A stretch of DNA of 64,000 nucleotides, taken from the NCBI GenBank assembly GCA_035498405.1, contig DATKAE010000062.1:1-64000 (forward strand), read 5' to 3'. A program made the position numbers and the translations under genes. Of this stretch, positions 46,707 to 56,190 are shown piece after piece (within the stretch, counting starts at the first letter, position 1; every line of letters starts with the position of its first letter). The notes under the pieces were generated by a model. That model ran no database searches. It was not told the DNA's origin and saw only the letters and a list, made by a program, of their open reading frames with translations. Origin of the DNA: DATBFU01 sp035498405. GTDB taxonomy: Bacteria > Acidobacteriota > Thermoanaerobaculia > UBA5066 > Gp7-AA6.

Positions 46707-49700
46707 CTACGCGGCGGCCCGCCGCTCGAGCCGCGCCAACCACGAGAGGAGCGCCGCCGGCAGCTCCGACGCCCGAGGGGAGGGCAACGACAGAACCCGG
46801 CCCGGTGAGAGCGTGGCACCGGGAGTCGTCCGGACCAACTCGAGCAACCCATCGGGATCCACGCGGGCGTCCTCTGCCAGCCGGATATGCACGCGGCCGG
46901 CCTGCGTCGTGACGGACTGAACGCCGAGCGCCTCCGCGCGCGTGCGAATGCGCGCATAGTCGGCCAGCCGTGCGACCGCCGGCGGCGGCGATCCGAAGCG
47001 GTCGGTGATCTCGGTCAGCGTCTCCGCCAGCGTCCTTTCGTCACGCGAGCGCGCGATCTTCTTGTAGATCATCATGCGCCAGTTCTCGTCGGCCACGTAG
47101 TCGGAGGGGATGGTGAGGTCGAGCCCCAGGGAGAGCGTGACGAGGCGCTCGGGCAGCGGCTCCTCCCCGCGAATCTCGCGGATCGTCTCCTCGAGAAGCT
47201 GCAGGTAGGTCTCGAAGCCGACCGAGGCGATCTGGCCCGACTGCTCCCCGCCCAGGATGTTCCCGGAGCCGCGGATCTCGAGGTCCTTGGCGGCGATGCG
47301 GAAGCCCGCTCCCAGATCGCAGAATTCCTGAATCGAGGCCAGGCGACGGCGCGCCACCTCCGAAAGCGCTGCGGTCTCGTGCACCAGCAGGTACGCGTAG
47401 GCTGGCCGGTCGCTTCTCCCGACGCGGCCACGGAGCTGATAGAGCTGCGCCAGGCCATACGCCTCGGCGCGGTCGATCAAAATCGTGTTGGCCGTGGGGA
47501 TGTCGAGGCCGTTTTCGATGATTGTCGTCGCGAGCAGCAGATCCGCCTCCCGAAGGAGGAATCGGCGCATGGCCTTCTCGAGCTCGGCTTCCTTCATCGC
47601 GCCGTGCGCGACGGCGATCCGGACCGAGGGGACGAGCTCCTCGAGCATCTGTCTGACCCGCCCGATCGATTCGACGCGGTTGTGGACGAAGAAGACCTGC
47701 CCGCCCCGCGCGATCTCCGCCTCGATGGCCTCGCGAATGACGGCGGGCTTGGCCGGCACGACCTGGGTCTCGATCGCCAGCCGGTCGCGCGGCGGCGTTT
47801 CGATGATCGAGAGGTCGCGCAGCCCGGAGAGCGAGAGATGGAGCGATCGGGGGATCGGCGTCGCCGACATCGCGAGCACGTCGATCGACGTGCGCCATTC
47901 CTTCAGCTTTTCCTTCTGCGCGACACCGAACCGCTGCTCCTCGTCCACGATCAGGAGTCCCAGGTCGCGAAAAGCGAGGTCCCGGGAAAGCATCCGATGC
48001 GTCGCGATGACGATGTCGACCGCGCCGTCGGCAACCTTCGAGACGACCTCCTTTTGCTCGGCGCGAGACCGAAATCGGGAGAGAAGCTCGATCGAGACCG
48101 GGAAAGCGGCGAAGCGATGCCGGAACGTGCGGAAGTGCTGGTCGGCCAGAATCGTCGTCGGGGCGAGCACCGCCACCTGCTTGCCATCCAAGACCGCCTT
48201 GAAGGCCGCTCGCATCGCGACCTCGGTCTTGCCGTAACCGACGTCGCCGCAAAGCAGCCGGTCCATGGGTTTGTCCGACTGCATGTCGCGTTTGACGTCG
48301 GCGATCGCCTGAATCTGGTCGGGCGTCTCCGCGTACTCGAAGGCGTCCTCGAATTCCTTCTGCCACGGGGAGTCCTTCGAGAAGGCGAAGCCCGGTGACA
48401 CGCTTCGCCGCGCGTAGAGCTTGAGCAACTGGTCGGTCATGTCGCGCATCGCCCGCTTGACCGACGCCTTGCGCCTTCCCCAGCCGGCGCCTCCCAGCCG
48501 GTCGAGCGCCGGTACCACGCCCTCGACCCCGGAATACTTCTGCACGAGGTCCAGCCGCTCGACCGGCAGCAACAGCGTCTTTTCCTCCGCGTAGCCGATC
48601 TCCATGAACTCGCGCTCTTCGCCCTCGACGGGGACCCGCTTCAAGCCCTTGAAGAGCCCGATGCCGTAGTCGCGGTGCACGACCGCATCCTGCAGCTTCA
48701 AGTCCCGGAGATCCGACAGGAAAGCCTCCGAAGGCCTGCCCCGCCGGGTGACGGCCGGCTTTTCCTCGCCGAAGATCTCGCTCTCGGCATAGACCGCCAG
48801 ACGCGGTTGCCGCAGGCGGAACCCCGCGGAGATCTCGGCGGGGACGACGACGAGCCCGCCCTCCGCCCGATCGGCGGAGACGGGGATTTCGTACTCCCGG
48901 GCGAAGTGCCGCAGTTTCTCGGTGCCGCCCGTCGCTCGCGCGACGGCGAGGACCTCTTCGCCGGAAGCGAGCGCGCTCCCGATTTCTTCGGCGGCTTCCC
49001 GGGTGCGGCCGGCATGCCCCGGGATCGCTTCGGCGGGAAGCCGGATCGCATCCCCTGGAGCGAGCCCCAGGCGGTCGAACCGAAGTGGAGCCGCGGCGAG
49101 CCGTTCGAGGATCCGGTCTGGCGGATGGAGAAGCTCCTCGGGCGCGAAGACGTCGCGGTCCGGGTCGCGGTCGGAACCGATGCGATCGGCGAAAGCGGCG
49201 ACTTCCTCCTCGACGCGCGCGGGCTCGATGACGACGAGCAGCGAATCGCCCGCATGGTCCAGCCAGCCTGCGGGCATCGCCGTCGCGGCCGGCGCGAATA
49301 CGATCGCCTCGGCCTCCGAGGGGGGTCTTCCGATCCTCTGCTCGAGAAGGTCCCGCTCCTCCCGACTCCCCCGCGCGACCGAAAATGGAGGAATGCCGGC
49401 GGAGGGCAGCCGCTCGCTCGACCGCTGCGTGTCCGGATCGAAGACGCGAATCGAGGCGATCCGGTCGCCGTCCAGCTCGACCCGCAGCGGCAGATCCCGG
49501 TCCGGCGGAAAGACATCGAACAGGCCGCCGCGCACCGCCAGGTCGCCGGTCTCGACGACGAGGTCGCCGCGGCGGTAGCCGAGCTCGCTCAGCCGCGCGG
49601 AGAGCCGCGGCAGCGACACCTCATCGCCCTCGGCGACGCGGACGAGGAGCTCGGAAAAACGCTCCGGCGCCGGAAGCCGAGTCAAGAGCGCGTGCGCGGG

Positions 49701-50066
49701 CAACAGGACCGCCTGGACCGGCGAGCCGCCCGATAGCGCCGCGAGCAACCGAAACTCGTCGCGCCGCGCCTTGAGCGACGGCGGGATGCGCTGGTAGGGT
49801 GTGAGCTGCGGGGCGGGCGCGAGGAAGATCCCTTCCAAACCGCCGGCCGCAAGATCGGTGGCCAGGCGCTCCGCTTCCTTTTCGTCGGCCACCACGATGG
49901 CCAGCCGCTTGCCGAGGTCGCGCCCGAGAGCGGCCAGCAGGAGCCCGGGAAGCGCTCCCACGCCTCCCGACACCACGGGACGGGAATCGCCCGCCCGGAC
50001 CCGCGCGGCGAGGTCCGCGTACTCGGACGTTCCGCCGACCAGGCGGGAGAGCACCGGAGTCGTCAA
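46707..50066 (-). CDS. mfd: Transcription-repair coupling factor Mfd
   Basis: 1119 residues. UvrB-like N-terminal domains, a CarD-like RNA polymerase-interaction domain (VVHRDYGIGLFKGLKRV), an SF2 translocase with Walker A GDVGYGKT at about 605-612 and DEEQ at about 707, SATPIPR, QLRGRVGRSDRPAYAYLL, and a C-terminal TRCF domain. It removes stalled RNA polymerase and recruits UvrA. The start is TTG 50066, overlapping the stop of the desulfurase gene as TTGA; the frame runs further upstream but only inside that gene. Confidence 0.95.
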   Translation of the reverse strand: MTTPVLSRLVGGTSEYADLAARVRAGDSRPVVSGGVGALPGLLLAALGRDLGKRLAIVVADEKEAERLATDLAAGGLEGIFLAPAPQLTPYQRIPPSLKARRDEFRLLAALSGGSPVQAVLLPAHALLTRLPAPERFSELLVRVAEGDEVSLPRLSARLSELGYRRGDLVVETGDLAVRGGLFDVFPPDRDLPLRVELDGDRIASIRVFDPDTQRSSERLPSAGIPPFSVARGSREERDLLEQRIGRPPSEAEAIVFAPAATAMPAGWLDHAGDSLLVVIEPARVEEEVAAFADRIGSDRDPDRDVFAPEELLHPPDRILERLAAAPLRFDRLGLAPGDAIRLPAEAIPGHAGRTREAAEEIGSALASGEEVLAVARATGGTEKLRHFAREYEIPVSADRAEGGLVVVPAEISAGFRLRQPRLAVYAESEIFGEEKPAVTRRGRPSEAFLSDLRDLKLQDAVVHRDYGIGLFKGLKRVPVEGEEREFMEIGYAEEKTLLLPVERLDLVQKYSGVEGVVPALDRLGGAGWGRRKASVKRAMRDMTDQLLKLYARRSVSPGFAFSKDSPWQKEFEDAFEYAETPDQIQAIADVKRDMQSDKPMDRLLCGDVGYGKTEVAMRAAFKAVLDGKQVAVLAPTTILADQHFRTFRHRFAAFPVSIELLSRFRSRAEQKEVVSKVADGAVDIVIATHRMLSRDLAFRDLGLLIVDEEQRFGVAQKEKLKEWRTSIDVLAMSATPIPRSLHLSLSGLRDLSIIETPPRDRLAIETQVVPAKPAVIREAIEAEIARGGQVFFVHNRVESIGRVRQMLEELVPSVRIAVAHGAMKEAELEKAMRRFLLREADLLLATTIIENGLDIPTANTILIDRAEAYGLAQLYQLRGRVGRSDRPAYAYLLVHETAALSEVARRRLASIQEFCDLGAGFRIAAKDLEIRGSGNILGGEQSGQIASVGFETYLQLLEETIREIRGEEPLPERLVTLSLGLDLTIPSDYVADENWRMMIYKKIARSRDERTLAETLTEITDRFGSPPPAVARLADYARIRTRAEALGVQSVTTQAGRVHIRLAEDARVDPDGLLELVRTTPGATLSPGRVLSLPSPRASELPAALLSWLARLERRAAA

Positions 50067-51277
50067 TGCTTGGCGGTCGGCGCCATCTCCCGCAGCCGGC
50101 GTACGGCCTTCCCGACCGATCCGATCGCGAAGTCCACTTCCTCGCTGGTCGAGAAGCGCCCGAGGCCGAATCGGATCGAGGCGTGGGCCAGCTCGTCGGC
50201 GACGCCGATTGCTTTCAGGACGTGTGACGGCTCGATCGAGGCGGACGTGCAGGCCGAACCGGAGGAGACGGCCAGATCCTTCAGGCTCGTCAGGAGGGCC
50301 TCGCCTTCGACGCCGGCGAAGGAGAGGTTGAGGTTGCCCGGCAGCCGACGCTCTTCTTCTCCGGGGAGCAGATCTCCTCGCTCGTCGATCGCCGGCAGCG
50401 GCGGGCCATTCAGATACACCTCCTCGACCCGCTCGCGGATGCCGGCATCCAGCCCCCGTCGCAGAAGCCGCAGCCGACGCGCCTCCTCGTCCCGCTCCGC
50501 AAGCGAGATCTCCGCGGCCTTTCCCAACCCGACGATACCGGGGACGTTCAGCGTGCCCGAGCGGAGGCCCCGCTCGTGTCCGCCGCCCTGGAACAATGGA
50601 GCGAGCCTCACCCGCGGGCCCTTGCCGCGCACATACAGCGCGCCGACTCCTTTCGGGCCGTAGATCTTGTGGGCGGTCACGGAGGCGAGATCGACCCGCA
50701 TCGCCTCGACGTCGAAGGGGATCTTGCCGAAGCCTTGCACCGCGTCGGTGTGGAAGAGAACTCCCCTCTCGCGGCAAACGGCGCCGATGTCGGCGACGGG
50801 GTGGATCGTCCCAATCTCGTTGTTGGCGAGCATCAGGGAAACGAGGATCGTTCGATCGGTCAAGGCCTCCCGCACCTGCTCCGGAGCGATGCGGCCGGTC
50901 GGGTCGGGTTCGAGCCACGTCACCTCGTACCCTTCCCTCTCGAGCGCCTTGCAGGGATCCAGGACCGCGTGGTGCTCGGTCGCCCCGGTCACGATGTGTC
51001 GGCCCTTGGCCGCGTAGAGCCGGGCCACACCGAAAATGGCGAGGTTGTCGGACTCCGTCGCGCCGCTGGTGAAGACGATCTCCTTGTCGCCGCCGTTCAA
51101 GGCGGCCGCGACCTGGTGCCGAGCCTCCTCCACGGCGGCCTCCGCCTCCCAGCCGAAGACGTGGCTGCGCGAAGCGGCGTTGCCAAAGGCCTCGGTGAAA
51201 TAGGGCAGCATCGCCTCGAGAACGCGCGGATCCACCGGCGTGGTCGCGTGGTAGTCCATGTAGACAGGCAGCCTCAC
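50063..51277 (-). CDS. Cysteine desulfurase (IscS/NifS family)
   Basis: 404 residues, identical in length to E. coli IscS. PLP lysine Lys204 in HKIYGPKG, His103/His104 in TEHHAVLDP, Asp178 in HTDAVQ, and the active-site cysteine in SSGSACTSAS. It supplies sulfur for Fe-S clusters or tRNA thiolation; no isc or suf partner is next to it. GTG 51277 gives VRLPVYMDYHATTP, matching the family start. Confidence 0.93.
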   Translation of the reverse strand: MRLPVYMDYHATTPVDPRVLEAMLPYFTEAFGNAASRSHVFGWEAEAAVEEARHQVAAALNGGDKEIVFTSGATESDNLAIFGVARLYAAKGRHIVTGATEHHAVLDPCKALEREGYEVTWLEPDPTGRIAPEQVREALTDRTILVSLMLANNEIGTIHPVADIGAVCRERGVLFHTDAVQGFGKIPFDVEAMRVDLASVTAHKIYGPKGVGALYVRGKGPRVRLAPLFQGGGHERGLRSGTLNVPGIVGLGKAAEISLAERDEEARRLRLLRRGLDAGIRERVEEVYLNGPPLPAIDERGDLLPGEEERRLPGNLNLSFAGVEGEALLTSLKDLAVSSGSACTSASIEPSHVLKAIGVADELAHASIRFGLGRFSTSEEVDFAIGSVGKAVRRLREMAPTAKH

Positions 51278-51368
51278 GAGAAGAACTATCGCTCTCCGGG
51301 TCGAGCGTTTCAACCCGGCCGGCTGGCCCCGGACTCGTATTAGGCTAGCTCGGACGAAAGGGGGGAGG

Positions 51369-52535
51369 ATGAACCCTATTCTTTCGGACAATCTGCTCCA
51401 CACGTTTCACGAGAGGGCCCCGGTCTACGACCGCGAGAACCGCTTCTTTACGGAGGACTTCGAAGACCTTCGCAAGACCGACTACCTCAAGATGGCCGTG
51501 CCGCGGGAGTTCCGCGGGCTCGGCCTCAACCTGGCCGAATGCTGCCGGGAGACCCGCCGCCTCGCCTTCCACGCTCCCGCCACCGCCCTCGCCGTCAACA
51601 TGCACACCTACTGGTGCGGTGTCGCCGCCGAAGTGCACCGGAGCGGCGACAACCGCTGCGACTGGGTCCTGGAAGCCGCCGGCCGAGGCGAGATCTTCGC
51701 GGCCGGACATGCCGAGTCCGGAAACGACCTGCCGGTTCTCCTCTCGACGACGAAAGCCGAGAAGGTCGAAGGCGGCTACCGGTTCACCGGAAAGAAGGCC
51801 TTCGGCAGCCTGACGCCGGTCTGGACCTATCTCGGGCTGCACGGCATGGACACGAGCGATCCCAAGGCACCCAAGATCGTTCACGGGTTTCTCGAGCGCG
51901 GCGCGAAAGGCTACCGCATCGAGCCGACGTGGGACGTCCTGGGCATGCGCGCCACCAAGAGCGACGACACGATCCTCGAGGGCGCCTTCATCCCGGATGC
52001 GCACATCGTGCGCGTCGTGCCGCCGGGGGCGGCCGGTGTCGATGTCTTCGTGCTCTCGATCTTTGCGTGGGGGCTGCTCGGGTTCGCCAACGTGTACTAC
52101 GGCCTGGGTCGGCGCGTCCTCGAAATCACCGTCGAGTCCTTGAAGAAGCGGCAGGCCCTCGCCGTCTCGGGCTCCATGGCGCACCACCCGGCCATGCAGT
52201 GGGGCATCGCCGAGATGGCGATGGAGCTCGAGGCGATCGAGCCTCTGATCGAGAAGATCGCCTCGGACTGGTCGAGCGGCGTGGATCACGGCGGCAACTG
52301 GCCAGCCAAGATCGTCACCGCGAAGTACAAGGCCGTGGAAGGCGTGTGGAAGGTCGTGGACACCGCGCTCGAGCTCTCGGGCGGCTTCGGCATGTTCAAG
52401 AAGAGCGAGCTCGAGCGGCTCTTCCGCGACGCGCGCGCCGGCCGCTTCCACCCGGCCAACGCCGCCCTGACGCACGAGTTCGTTTCGAAGACCGTTCTCG
52501 GAATCAATCCGGACGAGCAGCCCCGCTGGGGCTAG
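51369..52535 (+). CDS. Acyl-CoA dehydrogenase-like flavoprotein
   Basis: 388 residues with the three-part acyl-CoA dehydrogenase fold: helical N-terminus, a middle beta domain (GHAESGNDLPVLLSTT, GYRFTGKKAFGSL) and a helical C-terminus (GFGMFKKSELERLFRDARAG). The GG-Y-T-G-K-K segment and the HAESG motif resemble the FAD-monooxygenase-like branch (DszC/HpaB-like), so the substrate may not be an acyl-CoA. It is preceded by AAGGGGGGAGG and read divergently from the desulfurase. No neighbouring beta-oxidation genes are present. Confidence 0.8.
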   Translation: MNPILSDNLLHTFHERAPVYDRENRFFTEDFEDLRKTDYLKMAVPREFRGLGLNLAECCRETRRLAFHAPATALAVNMHTYWCGVAAEVHRSGDNRCDWVLEAAGRGEIFAAGHAESGNDLPVLLSTTKAEKVEGGYRFTGKKAFGSLTPVWTYLGLHGMDTSDPKAPKIVHGFLERGAKGYRIEPTWDVLGMRATKSDDTILEGAFIPDAHIVRVVPPGAAGVDVFVLSIFAWGLLGFANVYYGLGRRVLEITVESLKKRQALAVSGSMAHHPAMQWGIAEMAMELEAIEPLIEKIASDWSSGVDHGGNWPAKIVTAKYKAVEGVWKVVDTALELSGGFGMFKKSELERLFRDARAGRFHPANAALTHEFVSKTVLGINPDEQPRWG

Positions 52536-52653
52536 GCGCCGTTTCTCGACGGCCGAGCGCTCTTGCCGGAACGGACGGAGGCCTTCCGCCGGCGTCCGAG
52601 GCTTCCGCCGCGCCGCCCGAAGCCGTCTTCGAGAGATAATCTCCCGCAGGCCG

Positions 52654-54240
52654 ATGTCGTCCCTTCCGCGCCCCGAACGACTGTTTCGTTTCACGTCCCC
52701 GCCGCCTCGGGTCCGGCTGGTGCACGCGTTCGAACGCCCCTTCGAGAACGTCGTCGCCACGGCGCGCACGTGCTACTCCGCCAAGGGGATCGTCACCGAG
52801 GACCAGGCCTCGGCAAGACCCGAGCGCCGCGACGCGCTCGCCCGCTCGATCTACGAGGCGGGGCACCACACCACTTTCCAGCATGCGCACTTCCAGTTCG
52901 CGCTGGAGAACGTTTCGCGGCAGTTCCTCTGGAGCTTCCTCCACAGTCACCCCTACTACAACTCGGAGCAGGTCTCCCAGCGCTATGTCGAGGTCAAACC
53001 CGGGACCTACGCGGTGCCGCCGATGGGTCCGGCCGAGCGGGAGATCTTCGAACGCCAGGCGCGTCGGCAGCAGGAAGCGTATCGGCGGCTGACGGAGCTC
53101 CTGACCCCGCTCGCCGCCGACCGTTACTTCTCGCTCTTTCCGGGCCGCACGCGGGGCGATGGCCGGAGCCGGTTTGCCGGGGCGGTTCAGAAGCGCGCGC
53201 AGGAGATCGCGCGCTACGTCCTTCCCATCGCGACCTTCGCGTATCTCTACCACACGATCTCGGGCGTGACGCTCTTTCGCTACTGGCGACTCTGCGAATC
53301 CTTCGACGCGCCGGCCGAGCAGCGCGAGGTCGTTGGGCGCATGATCGAGGAAGTGCTCCGGCACGATCCGCTCTACGCCACCGTGCTCGAGGATCCGATC
53401 CCGCTCGAGGAGACTCCCGAGTACGCCCTCTTCCAGAAGCCTGCGGCGTCCGGGACGGTCGACGCCGACTTCCGTCGCGAATTCGATCGGGAGCTCGGCG
53501 GGCGGGTCTCGCTGCTCGTGGACTGGAAGGCCAACAACGAGGAGATTCTCGCCTCCGCGGTCCGCGAGATCCTCGGGTTGCCGCGCGCGGCGCTCTCCGA
53601 CGACGACGCCATCCGGTTGGTGCTGGACCCCTCGAAGAATCGGCTGCTCGGCGAGACGCTCACGCTGACGACTCACGACAAGCTCTCGCGCGCGATGTTT
53701 CACCCCTCCTACACCTTCCGCAAGAAACTCTCGCACACGGCGGACAGCCAGGACCAGCGCCACCGAATGACGCCGGCGTCCCGGCCCGCGCTGCCCGCTT
53801 ACTTGTCGGAGCAGCCGGATTACGTCGTGCCCATGCTCCTGCCGGAGGTCCCGGAGGCCGAGGCTCTCTACACCGCGACGATGCGAGAGACGTGGGACAC
53901 GATCAACCGGCTGCGCGCACGCGGCGTGCCCGATGAGTACACTGCTTACCTTCTGCCTAACGCGGTCGCGATCCGATTCACCGAGTCGGCGGACCTCCTG
54001 AACCTTCACCACAAGCTCGCCATGCGTCTCTGCTACAACGCGCAGGAAGAGATCTGGCGGGCATCGCTCGACGAGACGTTGCAGATTCGCGACGTCAATC
54101 CGCGGATCGGGCCGTGGCTGCTGCCACCGTGCACGCTGCGACATCGGGCCGGCGTGCGCCCGGTCTGTCCCGAGGGCGAACGCTTCTGCGGCGTGGTTGT
54201 TTGGAAGCAGGACGCGCCGCAATACTCTCGCGCCCTCTGA
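52654..54240 (+). CDS. thyX: Double-length flavin-dependent thymidylate synthase (ThyX)
   Basis: 528 residues, about twice a normal ThyX (220-260). The N-half has GHHTTFQHAHF (70-80) and NSEQVSQRY (103-111), then ARYVLPIATFAYLYHTIS. The C-half has KLSRAMFHPSYTFRKKLSHT, QRHRM (about 368-372) and LLPNAVAIRFTESADLLNLH followed by AQEEIW. The canonical RHRxxSxxxxSxRY motif is thus divided: SxRY survives in the first half and RHR in the second. ThyX makes dTMP from dUMP with FAD and methylenetetrahydrofolate as a homotetramer; this protein could form a two-chain equivalent. A GATAAT hexamer lies 13 bases before the ATG. Confidence 0.85.
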   Translation: MSSLPRPERLFRFTSPPPRVRLVHAFERPFENVVATARTCYSAKGIVTEDQASARPERRDALARSIYEAGHHTTFQHAHFQFALENVSRQFLWSFLHSHPYYNSEQVSQRYVEVKPGTYAVPPMGPAEREIFERQARRQQEAYRRLTELLTPLAADRYFSLFPGRTRGDGRSRFAGAVQKRAQEIARYVLPIATFAYLYHTISGVTLFRYWRLCESFDAPAEQREVVGRMIEEVLRHDPLYATVLEDPIPLEETPEYALFQKPAASGTVDADFRREFDRELGGRVSLLVDWKANNEEILASAVREILGLPRAALSDDDAIRLVLDPSKNRLLGETLTLTTHDKLSRAMFHPSYTFRKKLSHTADSQDQRHRMTPASRPALPAYLSEQPDYVVPMLLPEVPEAEALYTATMRETWDTINRLRARGVPDEYTAYLLPNAVAIRFTESADLLNLHHKLAMRLCYNAQEEIWRASLDETLQIRDVNPRIGPWLLPPCTLRHRAGVRPVCPEGERFCGVVVWKQDAPQYSRAL

Positions 54241-54425
54241 TCGATACCGCGTAAGCCACTTAAATACAGATACTTGGGGTCATAGCCCGGACAGCGAAAC
54301 TTCCCGCTTGACTTGAGCGCCGCAGGCGTATGATTTCTCCAGGTTCTTTTGGGTGGGTGGTGCCCATTCTCATTGCCCCGGGGTAGGTGGATATTCGTTT
54401 CTTTTGGCGAAAGGAGATCCAAGCC

Positions 54426-54545
54426 ATGGTTTCCAGTTCGACTCAGCCGGTGCAGGTTCCCGAACGTCGGCCCGAACCGAGACCGGCTCCGAAGCCCGCG
54501 GAAAAGCCGTTTCCGATCAAGGTCCAGAGCCACATCCCATTCTGA
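54426..54545 (+). CDS. 39-residue proline-rich small protein
   Basis: A 39-codon ORF with an excellent Shine-Dalgarno (AAAGGAGA) eight bases or so before its ATG. The peptide is rich in Pro, Arg, Lys and Glu (PERRPEPRPAPKPAEKPFPI) and ends in KVQSHIPF, with no cysteine and no hydrophobic helix. I do not recognise it. It sits at the head of the 54.4-58 kb accessory genes, 88 bases before the next one. The 185 bases between thyX and this ORF hold no gene and probably the promoter of the set. Confidence 0.5.
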   Translation: MVSSSTQPVQVPERRPEPRPAPKPAEKPFPIKVQSHIPF

Positions 54546-54633
54546 TCGAACGACTCTTGCGCCGACTCCGAAACGCGCCCTCGGGCGCCGTGCACCCTCG
54601 TGCCCGCCCCGGAACCCATTTCGAAGGTACCGG

Positions 54634-55029
54634 TTGAGTTCCTCTGTGTCCTCCACCTTCAGCGGACAGAGCCGTGAGGCCGCTTCGGTCTTTGGTCAGA
54701 TCCTGCCCCTGATCGAGCGGGCGCTCGTCTCCAACTATCGCCTCCCACCCAAGGAAGCCACGGAAGTCGAGCAGCGCCTCTACGACTGGTTTCAACGGTT
54801 CTGCCGCCGACCCGGCAGCCGGCATCCCCAGTCGCTTCGATCCGAGTTGCTCCTGATGGCGTGCCGCGCCGGGCACGTCTATTCCGTTTCGAAGCTCGAG
54901 GATCTCCTTTCGACCGACGAGCGCCTGAAACGCTCCCTCAGTCTGGGTCCCGAAGTCATCGCCATCGAGATCGAGCGCGGGCTGGCCGCGCCCGCACCTC
55001 AAAGCCCCTCGACGGAGGACGACTCGTGA
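54634..55029 (+). CDS. Small helical protein, possibly sigma region 2-like
   Basis: 131 residues from TTG 54634, or 127 from GTG 54646. Almost entirely helical by composition. The stretch ERALVSNYRLPPKEATEVEQ followed by LYDWFQRFCRR and then SLRSELLLMACRAGHV resembles the layout of sigma-70 region 2 (dimer helix, acidic helix, W-rich helix), but no region 4 follows and the match is weak. Its stop overlaps the GTG of the TPR gene (GTGA), so the two are coupled. Function unknown. Confidence 0.6.
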   Translation: MSSSVSSTFSGQSREAASVFGQILPLIERALVSNYRLPPKEATEVEQRLYDWFQRFCRRPGSRHPQSLRSELLLMACRAGHVYSVSKLEDLLSTDERLKRSLSLGPEVIAIEIERGLAAPAPQSPSTEDDS

Positions 55030-56129
55030 GGGGCGAAGTCGTCCGTTTTCCCGCCGGGCAGGAAAGCCTCTCGGTCCAGGAGGGCCGGGCGGCCGCGGAG
55101 CGAGCCCTGGCCGTGCCGATCGCGGACCGCGCGGCCGCTGCTCGGGAGCTGCGCCTCGAGCATCCGGAAGTGCTTCTGGCCCTCTGCGAGACCCTGACCC
55201 GCCGGATCGAAACCGCTCCTGCCAGTGTGAGTGAGGAGGCGGAATTCCTCTACCGCTTCCTCGAGAGACCCGCGCGCAAGATCGGCGAGTTCGATGAGAG
55301 GGAGTACTTCCTGGGTGAGCTCGCCCTCCTGGCCGGCGGCGCCAATCGCATTCTGTTCCGCCGGGAAGATGCCCGGCGCTGGTTCGATCGGGCGGAGGCC
55401 AACTTCGTCCGGGTCTCCAACGCGAGCGTCCATTTCGCCCGCCTGGGCTATCAGCGACTGGCGCTGGCGATGGAAGAGCGCCGATTCGAGGAAGTCCTGG
55501 AGCTCGCGCCCGCGTGGTCGGAGAGCTCGCGAAGACTAGGGCTTCTCGAGGAGACGCTCAAGTGCCGCTTCCTGGAAGGGGTTGCCTTCCGGGAGATGGG
55601 CGACCTGCCACGGGCCGGGGAAGTCTTTCGAGAGATCTTCGACGCGGCCCGGGTCGCCAACGAGTCGAAGCTCCTGGCGCCCGCCGCAAACAACCTGGCG
55701 CAGGTGCGCCGGCTCCAGGGCGACCGGGATGGAGCGCTCGAATATGCCCGCCAGGCGCTCGAACTTCTGAAGCGAGCCGACAGTCAGGTCGGCCTCGTGA
55801 AGCTCCGGTGGTGCGTCGGCGACATCCTTCGGGAGCAGGGCAAGACCGCCGAGTCGATCGACGCGTACCGCGAAGCGGTTCGGGAAGCCGAGCGGGTCGG
55901 CATGCGCGGAGATGCCGCGGCGATCCACCTCGTTCTCGCCGATTCACTCTTGGGAGCGGGCCAGGAGGCGCAGGCGGAGTGGGAAGTCCGCGCCGCGCTT
56001 CCGATCATCGACGAGGAACAAATGGTTCCCGAGGGCTTTGCCGCCCTTTCCCTCTTGCGCGAGTCGTTGCGCCGCCGCAAGATCGACCGGCAAGCCCTCC
56101 GCAGCCTGCACGGGTACTTCCGCGAATAA
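55026..56129 (+). CDS. Tetratricopeptide-repeat protein
   Basis: 367 residues, no signal peptide or membrane segment. Helical repeats run from about residue 80 to 350; clear TPR-type pairs include FLEGVAFREMGDLPRAGEVF, LAQVRRLQGDRDGALEYARQ and LADSLLGAGQEAQAEWEVR. It is likely a cytoplasmic scaffold or regulator that binds the product of the overlapping upstream gene. GTG 55026 is chosen because of the 4-base overlap; the frame extends upstream only as an antiphase reading of that gene. Confidence 0.75.
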   Translation: MRGEVVRFPAGQESLSVQEGRAAAERALAVPIADRAAAARELRLEHPEVLLALCETLTRRIETAPASVSEEAEFLYRFLERPARKIGEFDEREYFLGELALLAGGANRILFRREDARRWFDRAEANFVRVSNASVHFARLGYQRLALAMEERRFEEVLELAPAWSESSRRLGLLEETLKCRFLEGVAFREMGDLPRAGEVFREIFDAARVANESKLLAPAANNLAQVRRLQGDRDGALEYARQALELLKRADSQVGLVKLRWCVGDILREQGKTAESIDAYREAVREAERVGMRGDAAAIHLVLADSLLGAGQEAQAEWEVRAALPIIDEEQMVPEGFAALSLLRESLRRRKIDRQALRSLHGYFRE

Positions 56130-56190
56130 CCGCTCGTCCCACCCCGCCCGCTGACCGCGCGGACAAGAGATAGGATTCGCGTCTGAGATC

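Noticed and set aside
46887..48398. A 500-codon plus-strand frame inside mfd
   Set aside because: Antisense shadow of the Mfd translocase domain, rich in Arg and Asp with no homology.
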